Origin: Stutzerimonas kirkiae
Lineage (GTDB): Bacteria > Pseudomonadota > Gammaproteobacteria > Pseudomonadales > Pseudomonadaceae
Assembly: GCF_004327335.1 (NCBI RefSeq)
Contig: NZ_QJUO01000028.1
Location: 1-58,234, forward strand
Direction: 5' to 3'
DNA length: 58,234 bases
The notes under the pieces are model-generated. The model had not been told where the DNA came from. It ran no database searches and saw nothing but the letters and a program-made list of their open reading frames with translations. The position numbers and the translations under genes are program-made. How positions within the stretch are numbered: position 1 is the first letter of the stretch; each line of letters opens with the position of its first letter. Positions 52,925 through 58,234 of this stretch are shown here, in pieces.

Positions 52925-53043
52925 TGCAGGACCTGATCGATTAATTTCACACTAGCCAGAAACCCGTCAGCGTTGCCCAGGGCATAGCCACTGGCGAAGA
53001 CCAGCGAGGCCAATAGCAGATCAAGGACGGTTTCCCGGTTCAT
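52921..53043 (-). CDS. 40-residue PfsE-like protein (putative superinfection exclusion)
   Basis: A 40-residue protein, MNRETVLDLLLASLVFASGY then ALGNADGFLASVKLIDQVLQ, preceded by a strong TTAAGGAG site seven bases from the ATG and overlapping the next gene by 4 bp. It has one membrane helix and the motif GYALGNADGFLAS. As I recall it, Pf4 PfsE (PA0721, 30 residues) has GYAWGWIDGLAAS in the same place, between the ssDNA-binding and PA0722 genes. PfsE binds PilC and blocks type IV pili to exclude other pilus-dependent phages. Too short for standard gene calling. Confidence 0.8.
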   Translation of the reverse strand: MNRETVLDLLLASLVFASGYALGNADGFLASVKLIDQVLQ

Positions 53044-53060
53044 CGGTCAGGCTCCTTAAA

Positions 53061-53432
53061 TCAGGACTTGGCAGCGTCGCCGGGCTTGGCGACAGCCTGC
53101 TGTACTTGGCCCGCAGGTCCGGCAGCGGTGCCCTGGCCGGTCGATTTCTTCGGATTGACGGCCTCGATATGCAGGGCGAGATTCTTGCCCTTGTTCTGGC
53201 CACCACGCGCTACATCGAAGGTAATGCGCACCAGCTCCAGCGGCTCGAACTGGACACCAGCAAAGAAAACCTCATCCGCCACGTCGTCAGCAGCGGATAT
53301 GCCGATAATGGAAAGTCCATGCTCAGTCTTACCATCCGGTTCGTCGCCGTAGAAGACCTTCACATACTTGGCCCCTTCCATTTCGGTCTTTTGAGTACCC
53401 AGGAATGCAACTTCCATAGTCGAACGTGCCAT
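53061..53432 (-). CDS. Phage ssDNA-binding protein (pV-like)
   Basis: A 123-residue protein in the place of Pf4 PA0720 (helix-destabilising protein). A beta-rich N-terminal domain (TMEVAFLGTQKTEMEGAKYV, LELVRITFDV) is followed by a flexible Ala/Gly/Pro tail. It coats the viral single strand before packaging. GAGGAAACAAAAG precedes the ATG. Confidence 0.87.
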   Translation of the reverse strand: MARSTMEVAFLGTQKTEMEGAKYVKVFYGDEPDGKTEHGLSIIGISAADDVADEVFFAGVQFEPLELVRITFDVARGGQNKGKNLALHIEAVNPKKSTGQGTAAGPAGQVQQAVAKPGDAAKS

Positions 53433-53607
53433 CTTTTGTTTCCTCGCTTAGTTGCGCTTGTGCGCGTTTCAAAGACAAAGCAGCCCCGTGCGCCAACTTC
53501 ACGAATTGCGTCGCATTGCTTGTGAGTCGGTTAATTAGGCGCTGCTTTGGGTTTCCTTAATCTCGTACTTGCGTTGTTTACTTCGGTGCCATTACCGCGT
53601 TGACTGG

Positions 53608-53712
53608 GACACATATCCACCGGCTTCGCCCGTGGATATGTGTCAGGCCTCGACCCCCGCAAGCGGGGGACCCCCACTCGGCCCCAGTACAAAGCGGATC
53701 AATATTTGATCC
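53608..53712. other. Hairpin cluster: candidate phage replication origin/packaging region
   Basis: The 305-bp gap 53433-53738 contains three strong dyads: a perfect 13-bp stem (53608-53620 with 53632-53644), CCCCCGC/GCGGGGG (53654-53660 with 53663-53669) and GGATCAA/TTGATCC (53696-53702 with 53706-53712). Such intergenic hairpins mark origins and the packaging signal in filamentous phages. Confidence 0.6.
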
Positions 53713-53738
53713 TTTAAAAGCAGAAGCGAGAGCGAGTC

Positions 53739-53933
53739 TCATGCCGTTGCCCTCACCGATCCGTCGCCGCGCAGGGCCCGGACAATCTCGGCCCACATCG
53801 TCACGCCCCAGTTCTCGCGGCAGCCTGCCACGTCAGCAGCGTTCTGCTGGCGTTTCAGGTATTCAAGCCGAGCACTGGCCAAGGGCAGCAGTTCGAAGGC
53901 TTGCGCGGGAGTCAGGACGATGACTATAGGCAT
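53739..53933 (-). CDS. Small prophage protein of unknown function
   Basis: A 64-residue protein (MPIVIVLTPAQAFELLPLAS, then a basic helical middle and GCRENWGVTMWAEIVRALRG). It starts 3 bp after the previous stop. No family recognised; it belongs to the early gene cluster. Confidence 0.7.
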   Translation of the reverse strand: MPIVIVLTPAQAFELLPLASARLEYLKRQQNAADVAGCRENWGVTMWAEIVRALRGDGSVRATA

Positions 53934-53936
53934 GGG

Positions 53937-54134
53937 TTAATCCCCGTTCTCAGTTGCCTGCTGCTTCCGTAACCGGAGGCGCATGCAGGTGGCGCAGTTG
54001 TCAGGCAGTGCATGACCTTGGTCAACCAGTTCACCAGTGAACCACCACCCCCGGCAAAGAGACGTACCATTAACGAAGTAGTGGGCTTTACGAGCCAAGG
54101 CGGGAAATCCCCAGCCACGGACTGGAGCAGTCAT
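53937..54134 (-). CDS. Small prophage protein with conserved cysteines
   Basis: A 65-residue protein, MTAPVRGWGFPALARKAHYF onward, with CATC near the C terminus (residues 47-50) and C27, suggesting a metal site. It overlaps the upstream gene by ATGA. The same frame is open far upstream (see the 54812 entry), so it may also be the C-terminal part of a longer product. Confidence 0.7.
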   Translation of the reverse strand: MTAPVRGWGFPALARKAHYFVNGTSLCRGWWFTGELVDQGHALPDNCATCMRLRLRKQQATENGD

Positions 54135-54812
54135 ACCGTCAGCCTTCCAGTTCGAACGGTTCGTGGATCGGCACGAAGGGCACCGGGTTTGCCGCTGTCG
54201 TGGATCTTGTACCACCACTTTTCCGGCTTCTCCCTTGACGGTGCAGGCACGTAAGTAGAGTCCCGTTCCACACGGCAGGTACTCGAAACCTTTCGCCACT
54301 TCCCGTCGATCAGTTGCATGACGCCAATGACCTCGAATATCCGCACGGGGCGCTTTCGATCGGCTGGTGGCGACGGGCTGGAATTCGAGGCCAGCGCGAC
54401 CGATGCCCAGCAGACAGAGCAGGTACAGTCCAGGGCGTGAGGCTGATGCAGGTACTTCGACGGGATCATCGGCAGGCGCCTCGACAATCTGGACGGCTAA
54501 AGCGTTCGCGGCAGCTTCCCGATCAGCACGTTCGCGCTTCAGGAGGACACTGATCGGCATGCATGGGCCGGCATTGAACGAGGAAGGGAAAGGCTCACCG
54601 GCATGCTCGAATGCCAAAATGACCAGGGCATCCAGGCGGAAAGATTCGTCCAGGGATATCAGGCCAGCTTCGCGCATCGCACTAATGCAGCCCCAGCAGC
54701 GACCGAGCTGGACGCCAACCAATAATCTGTCCAAGTCAGTCCGTTCAGTGCGGACCACCACCAGCAGGCGCAACAGTCCGCACAGGGCTTGGGAAAGGTC
54801 TGGCTTATTCAT
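53937..54812 (-). CDS. Early prophage gene; open frame merges with the 65-residue gene
   Basis: The ATG at 54812 (8 bp overlap with the xis-like gene) starts MNKPDLSQALCGLLRLLVVV and a plausible protein of about 115 residues. No stop follows in this frame, which continues for 291 codons to 53937. From about 54470 onward the codons look less natural while a different frame (54131-54469) looks coding, so the C terminus is doubtful: a frameshift may have removed a stop near the ATGATC at 54469. Function unknown. Confidence 0.5.
   Translation of the reverse strand: MNKPDLSQALCGLLRLLVVVRTERTDLDRLLVGVQLGRCWGCISAMREAGLISLDESFRLDALVILAFEHAGEPFPSSFNAGPCMPISVLLKRERADREAAANALAVQIVEAPADDPVEVPASASRPGLYLLCLLGIGRAGLEFQPVATSRSKAPRADIRGHWRHATDRREVAKGFEYLPCGTGLYLRACTVKGEAGKVVVQDPRQRQTRCPSCRSTNRSNWKADGMTAPVRGWGFPALARKAHYFVNGTSLCRGWWFTGELVDQGHALPDNCATCMRLRLRKQQATENGD
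54131..54469 (-). CDS. Small prophage protein with CxC-x2-C motif
   Basis: A 112-residue protein from the ATG at 54469 (MIPSKYLHQPHALDCTCSVC), with C15, C17 and C20, a GVMQLIDGKWRKV segment and KPEKWWYKIHDSG near the end; about 68% G/C at third codon positions. It overlaps the next gene by ATGA. Alternative start at 54487. It lies wholly inside the longer frame described above; I judge this frame the coding one. Confidence 0.65.
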   Translation of the reverse strand: MIPSKYLHQPHALDCTCSVCWASVALASNSSPSPPADRKRPVRIFEVIGVMQLIDGKWRKVSSTCRVERDSTYVPAPSREKPEKWWYKIHDSGKPGALRADPRTVRTGRLTV

Positions 54813-55077
54813 CGCTGTAGTCCCCCGCGCAGAAGATCGTCTTTCCTCTGTCGAGGTCACGGCGGATGCGATGCAGGTTGATAACCCGGTGGCGGCCAAT
54901 CTTGACGGTAGGCACCGTGTGGCTTTCGATCCAGCCACGCACCACGTCTTCAGTGATCTGGTCAAAGCCCAGCAATTGAGCCAGCACGTACTTCGTGCAG
55001 AACGGTGCGTCGCGGAAATCCGTTACGCGCTGGGCGCCCCCCGAGATCGAAAGCCCCACTACACCAGACTGTTCCAT
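54805..55077 (-). CDS. Excisionase/Xis-like DNA-binding protein
   Basis: A 90-residue protein with a MerR/Xis-like winged helix: KYVLAQLLGFDQITEDVVRGWIESHTVPTVKIGRHRVINLHRIRRDLDRG. It is first in the minus-strand operon and divergent from the repressor-like gene, as XisF/Pf4r are in Pf4. AGGGG precedes the ATG at 55077. It probably controls excision and early transcription. Confidence 0.8.
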   Translation of the reverse strand: MEQSGVVGLSISGGAQRVTDFRDAPFCTKYVLAQLLGFDQITEDVVRGWIESHTVPTVKIGRHRVINLHRIRRDLDRGKTIFCAGDYSDE

Positions 55078-55122
55078 GTGATTACCCCTATAATCATCCA
55101 TTGCTATCAGCGCCAAGCCAAA

Positions 55123-55170
55123 TGTACAAAATACACATGTACATAATACCCAAGGCAGGCAAAATGTACA
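55123..55170. promoter_or_regulatory. Triple TGTACA operator between divergent phage regulators
   Basis: Perfect TGTACA palindromes lie at 55123-55128, 55138-55143 and 55165-55170 (start offsets 15 and 27 bp), the first two in ATGTACA context. They are the only such cluster noticed in this part and lie between the xis-like and repressor-like genes, as expected for an immunity operator. Confidence 0.6.
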
Positions 55171-55193
55171 TAGAACATTAATGGCATTTTTCA

Positions 55194-55466
55194 ATGAGCG
55201 AAGGGATAACCGATAGAGGCCTTGCATTGCTGGACGTTGCCAGCATAAAAACCTTGGCCGCCGCAGGAAGCACAGAGTATGTGAGATGGCAGAACATCAA
55301 ACGCGGGCGTGCGCGACTAGGCGCAGAAGAGATAGAGATACTAGGGAGAGTCTTCCCAGCCTATCGCTGGTGGTTGCTTACTGGCGAAGTGATACCAGAG
55401 AATGGCCAGACCAGCCCTGACTATGATGAAGCAAACCGAAACTTGACAAATCCAAGAGCGGGATAG
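55194..55466 (+). CDS. Prophage repressor-like regulator (Pf4r position)
   Basis: A 90-residue protein with an N-terminal helical region (STEYVRWQNIKRGRARLGAEEIEILGRVFPAYRWWLLTGEV) of the type found in small phage C/Cro-like regulators. Divergent from the xis-like operon with three TGTACA sites between. Likely maintains lysogeny. Confidence 0.7.
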   Translation: MSEGITDRGLALLDVASIKTLAAAGSTEYVRWQNIKRGRARLGAEEIEILGRVFPAYRWWLLTGEVIPENGQTSPDYDEANRNLTNPRAG

Positions 55467-55542
55467 CACTCACCCGGGAAGTAACCAAGCGCTGGTATGC
55501 CCGAAGAGATTGGCACTCATAAGTAGCACGCAGGAAGCACAT

Positions 55543-56262
55543 ATGGATTTTTTCTTTCTTATATTCGCGATAATGGTTGCTATCGGCGTTGCAATGGCTA
55601 CAGGAAAAAAGAAGACACCGCGCAATTACAACAAGCGGAGATTCCCAACCTGGCCCACCTCTGAGAGCAGAACCACCACCGCCAGCAGTACCCCCAAGTC
55701 GTTCGCCTCCCAGCAAAGCAAAACACCCACGAACGGTTTCCGTTACGACCCGGATGGAGAATGGCCCTTCCAGAAGCGCCAGCTCATCACAGACACCGAA
55801 AGTTTACTATTCCAACGTTTGCGCGAAGCCTTCCCTGAGCACTACATATTTACCCAAGTACAGCTATCCCAGTTGGTATCCGTCAAAAAAGGCCATGACT
55901 TCAAACGCTGGTTTTTACGCATCAATCAAATGAGTGTGGACTTCGTAATCGCCGACCAGCAGCTCAACACCATTGCAGCCATTGAGCTTGATGATAAAAC
56001 CCATTACACAAACGAAGAACGCCACAAAGCGGACGCCAAGAAGGATAAAACCTTAACGGCAGCGGGAATCCGCATTGTGCGCTGGCGATGCGAGATCATG
56101 CCGTCAACTGAGCAGATCAGACTAGCCTTTCCTGAGATAGTATCCCGAGAAAGCATTACGGCCTTTACGAGCGAAAAAACAGCTAACGACAGAACAGAAC
56201 CAAGTATCAGCCATATAACTCCAGAACAAGACAGAGCGCCCGCACAACTGAAAAACTTCTAA
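55543..56262 (+). CDS. Membrane-anchored DUF2726 (nuclease-like) protein, prophage cargo
   Basis: A 239-residue protein. An N-terminal membrane helix (MDFFFLIFAIMVAIGVAMAT) is followed by a basic, low-complexity linker (~20-75) and a DUF2726 domain: LLFQRLREAFPEHYIFTQVQLSQLV, VDFVIADQQ, AAIELDDKTHYTNEERHKADAKKDKTL and IRIVRW. The D...E-x-D pattern resembles restriction-endonuclease-like folds. It is on the plus strand near attR, outside the conserved phage core. Confidence 0.8.
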   Translation: MDFFFLIFAIMVAIGVAMATGKKKTPRNYNKRRFPTWPTSESRTTTASSTPKSFASQQSKTPTNGFRYDPDGEWPFQKRQLITDTESLLFQRLREAFPEHYIFTQVQLSQLVSVKKGHDFKRWFLRINQMSVDFVIADQQLNTIAAIELDDKTHYTNEERHKADAKKDKTLTAAGIRIVRWRCEIMPSTEQIRLAFPEIVSRESITAFTSEKTANDRTEPSISHITPEQDRAPAQLKNF

Positions 56263-56278
56263 TAACCCAGAGGTTATT
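56261..56278. terminator. Hairpin between convergent cargo genes
   Basis: AATAACC (56261-56267) pairs with GGTTATT (56272-56278), overlapping the stop codon of the DUF2726 gene. No T tract, so only a weak candidate. Confidence 0.3.
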
Positions 56279-56321
56279 GCCAAGGCATTAACAATGCAGA
56301 CCTACCAAATGTAACAATAAA

Positions 56322-56612
56322 CTACTCAAGCCGCTTTCTGGCTTCCTCATATACATCCGATCGTTCACGCTTGCCCACAGCGATCACTGTGACAACCAAA
56401 CGCTGATCAACAACCTTATATACAAGACGATATCCCGCAGAGCGCAGTTTAATTTTATAGCAATCCGGCATTCCCCTGAGACGGTCTGCCTCGATACGCG
56501 GCAGGCCCAAGCGCTCTTTCAGCTTTTTTGCAAACTGGAGCCGGATGGTAGAGTCAAGCTTGTTCCATTCCTTGAGCGCCTTATCGCTAAACCCAACAGT
56601 AAATCTAGGCAT
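56322..56612 (-). CDS. RelE-family toxin
   Basis: A 96-residue basic protein: MPRFTVGFSDKALKEWNKLD, LRGMPDCYKIKLRSAGYRLVYKV and VTVIAVGKRERSDVYEEA are the RelE/ParE signatures, including the catalytic-type basic and tyrosine residues. RelE toxins cut mRNA at the ribosome. The ATG at 56612 overlaps the antitoxin gene by 8 bp. Confidence 0.92.
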   Translation of the reverse strand: MPRFTVGFSDKALKEWNKLDSTIRLQFAKKLKERLGLPRIEADRLRGMPDCYKIKLRSAGYRLVYKVVDQRLVVTVIAVGKRERSDVYEEARKRLE

Positions 56613-56880
56613 CAGCCCCACCTGCCTGAGCAATCAAATCATCAATATCAACAGCGATAACCGGATCATTCTCGCGGGCCCGAACAATATCAGCCAATCG
56701 CATATCGTCGATCAAATCCAGCATGGCCTGATAGCGGGCAGGAGGAACAGCGTAGAAAGCCGGCTCGTTACGATTGAGAATGACCACGGTTTCACCCTGC
56801 CCCTCGCGGATGGTCCCCATGGGGTCCCGTTTGAGGTCCGTTACGGAAGCAGCGATATCTGCCAATACAGGGAAAGTCAT
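56605..56880 (-). CDS. Phd/YefM-family antitoxin
   Basis: A 91-residue protein of the Phd/YefM (YafN-like) family: VLADIAASVTDLKRDPMGTIREGQGETVVILNRNEPAFYAVPPARYQAML. It neutralises the RelE toxin and autoregulates the pair. CGAGG precedes the ATG. Located next to attR, the pair would stabilise the prophage. Confidence 0.92.
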   Translation of the reverse strand: MTFPVLADIAASVTDLKRDPMGTIREGQGETVVILNRNEPAFYAVPPARYQAMLDLIDDMRLADIVRARENDPVIAVDIDDLIAQAGGADA

Positions 56881-57087
56881 AAAAGCACCTCGAATAGCCT
56901 ATTTAAAAGCACCCTTGAAAACACTAAAATTCTACAGACATAACAGACAGACTGACAATAGAGCCACAGATACTAATAGACCAAAACAGACATTTTTCCT
57001 GGAAAACACTGGTGCAGAGAGGAAGCAGAGCAGCGGGAAAGCACGACTTATGGGCCTGTATGGGCTGCTATGGCCGTCCTCATTTTT

Positions 57088-57125
57088 TTCATAATGCTGG
57101 GGTCCGGGGTTCAAGTCCCTGCGTA
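57088..57125. other. attR (prophage attachment site)
   Basis: Exact 38-bp copy of the 3' part of tRNA-Met. It is not a functional tRNA because the 5' half is missing. The surrounding 56881-57352 gap otherwise shows no gene. Confidence 0.95.
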
Positions 57126-57352
57126 ACGCCAACAAGCGGAAACAAGCAGATACGATCGCCATAAGGCACATGCCAGAGCACATTGCGCCCTCTGCTTCGG
57201 GCAGATAGCCGCTCTTGCACAACCCTTGAAATACTTGATGGGTGCCGGTGTACTTGACTCGGCAAAAGTCATACAATTACCGGAATCGAGTTTCGCGACG
57301 CTTTGCCGCAGTCGCGACGGAAATTATAAGCCGTTCCTTCAAGGAGTCCGGC

Positions 57353-57763
57353 ATGCCTGATGTAACCGTCCTGCCCCATCACCTGGGGTTCGCCGCCTTT
57401 CTTCTGGGTGTGGTCGCGCTCTGCGCCTTCATGCTCGGCGTTTCCAGCCTGCTCGGCAGCAAAGCATTCGGTCGCAGCAAGAACGAACCCTTCGAGTCCG
57501 GCATCGTGCCGACCGGCGGTTCGCGCCTGCGCCTCTCAGCCAAATTCTATCTGGTCGCGATGCTCTTCGTGATCTTCGACGTCGAAGCCCTTTACCTCTT
57601 TGCCTGGGCCGTGTCAGTGCGCGAAAGCGGCTGGGCGGGCCTCATTGAAGCTACCGTATTCATAGCAATTCTGTTGGCGGGTCTTGTTTATCTATGGCGG
57701 GTTGGAGCGCTCGACTGGGCGCCCGCAAGCCGTCGCGAGCGACAGGCGAAGCTAAAACAATGA
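57353..57763 (+). CDS. nuoA: NADH-quinone oxidoreductase subunit A
   Basis: A 136-residue membrane subunit of complex I with three helices and the family motifs [14 protein letters not shown] and [22 protein letters not shown]. The ATG at 57353 follows AAGGAG. First gene of the nuo operon; the tRNA-Met upstream is the ancestral neighbour separated by the prophage. Confidence 0.96.
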   Translation: MPDVTVLPHHLGFAAFLLGVVALCAFMLGVSSLLGSKAFGRSKNEPFESGIVPTGGSRLRLSAKFYLVAMLFVIFDVEALYLFAWAVSVRESGWAGLIEATVFIAILLAGLVYLWRVGALDWAPASRRERQAKLKQ

Positions 57764-57773
57764 GGCTCTTCAC

Positions 57774-58234
57774 ATGCAATACAAACTCACCCGGATCGAC
57801 CCGGAGGCGGCCAACGACCGCTATCCGATCGGTCAGCAGGAGACAGTCGCCGATCCACTAGAAGGTCAGGTCCATCGCAACATCTACATGGGCAAGCTGG
57901 AAGACGTGCTAAGCGGTGCGGTCAACTGGGGACGCAAGAACTCCCTGTGGCCGTACAACTTCGGTCTGTCCTGCTGCTATGTGGAGATGACCACGGCCTT
58001 CACCGCCCCGCACGATGTCGCCCGCTTCGGCGCCGAAGTGATCAGGGCGTCGCCGCGCCAGGCGGACTTCATGGTGGTAGCAGGTACCTGCTTCATCAAG
58101 ATGGCGCCCGTCATCCAGCGTCTGTACGAGCAAATGCTCGAACCCAAGTGGGTCATTTCCATGGGTTCATGCGCCAATTCCGGCGGCATGTACGACATCT
58201 ACTCGGTCGTTCAGGGGGTGGACAAGTTCCTCCC
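57774..58234 (+). CDS. nuoB: NADH-quinone oxidoreductase subunit B (partial, cut by window end)
   Basis: The first 153 codons of NuoB, running to the window edge. It starts [20 protein letters not shown] and contains the N2 cluster region [11 protein letters not shown] and [14 protein letters not shown] and [12 protein letters not shown]. It begins 10 bp after nuoA. Confidence 0.96.
   Translation, partial: MQYKLTRIDPEAANDRYPIGQQETVADPLEGQVHRNIYMGKLEDVLSGAVNWGRKNSLWPYNFGLSCCYVEMTTAFTAPHDVARFGAEVIRASPRQADFMVVAGTCFIKMAPVIQRLYEQMLEPKWVISMGSCANSGGMYDIYSVVQGVDKFL

Larger units (their letters stand above)
45775..57125. mobile_element. Filamentous (Pf1/Pf4-like) prophage integrated in tRNA-Met
   Basis: Bounded by identical 38-bp repeats (45775-45812 and 57088-57125). 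Going inward from the tRNA: integrase, replication protein, secretin, Zot, pVI-like, pIII-like, pVIII, two small membrane proteins, ssDNA-binding protein, hairpin region, four early genes, xis-like gene, divergent repressor-like gene, then cargo. Apart from the secretin and cargo the order mirrors Pf4 (PA0717-PA0728). All structural genes read on the minus strand. No obvious inactivating lesion is seen in morphogenesis genes. Confidence 0.95.

Noticed and set aside
57088..57125. A second tRNA at the right end of the prophage
   Set aside because: Only the 3' half of tRNA-Met is present, without D-arm, 5' acceptor strand or CCA; it is the att duplicate.

Overview
The window is host chromosome of a GC-rich gammaproteobacterium, almost certainly a Pseudomonas in the broad sense. 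The evidence is an OprD-family porin, the order suhB / trmJ / cysE / iscRSUA-hscBA-fdx-iscX, very Pseudomonas-like IscS, IscU, IscR, IHF-beta and NuoA proteins, and a tRNA-Met gene just ahead of nuoA-nuoB. An 11.3 kb filamentous (Pf1/Pf4-like) prophage sits in that tRNA gene. Parts of it are visibly more AT-rich than the host DNA.

Layout. (1) 164-4179: molybdate module, with a divergent Mop-type molybdate-binding protein and modE-modA-modB-modC. (2) 4431-6241: an OprD-type porin and a stand-alone Nif11-domain small protein. (3) 6333-13607, minus strand: iscX, fdx, hscA, hscB, iscA, iscU, iscS, iscR, cysE, trmJ; then suhB on plus. (4) 14760-17782: three small exported PepSY proteins and a PhoP/PhoQ-like two-component system. 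(5) 17979-31472: a purine acquisition and salvage region. It holds guanine deaminase, a LysR regulator, a Rieske oxygenase plus its reductase (HpxD/HpxE type, hypoxanthine to xanthine), a four-gene nucleoside/purine ABC importer (tandem ATPase, two permeases, BMP lipoprotein-family binding protein), a 2-oxoglutarate/Fe(II) oxygenase, an adenine deaminase and a Tsx-type outer-membrane channel. (6) 31673-45621: housekeeping genes ihfB, rhomboid protease, metallophosphatase, nadK, ACC-deaminase/D-cysteine desulfhydrase family, fadH, ecotin, tcdA, an NdvB-like glucan synthase, dapE, rlmA. (7) 45743-57125: tRNA-Met and the prophage, flanked by 38-bp direct repeats. (8) 57353-end: nuoA and partial nuoB.

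How the parts work together. The purine genes form a pathway: Tsx-type uptake across the outer membrane, ABC import, deamination of adenine and guanine, and oxidation of hypoxanthine by the Rieske pair, all converging on xanthine. Three of these promoters carry a 6-2-6 palindrome resembling the RutR box, so a regulator encoded outside the window may coordinate them. The prophage carries a complete filamentous-phage set: integrase, replication protein, its own secretin, Zot/pI ATPase, pVI-like, pIII-like, pVIII, two small membrane proteins, ssDNA-binding protein, an early gene cluster and an immunity region. At the attR end it also has cargo, namely a predicted membrane-anchored nuclease-like DUF2726 protein and a RelE/Phd-type toxin-antitoxin pair. 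A 40-codon gene in the prophage matches the superinfection-exclusion protein PfsE of Pf4 in position and motif.

The host intergenic regions carry a dispersed ~145-bp palindromic repeat (four clear copies, one or two decayed), which looks like a MITE or REP-type element.
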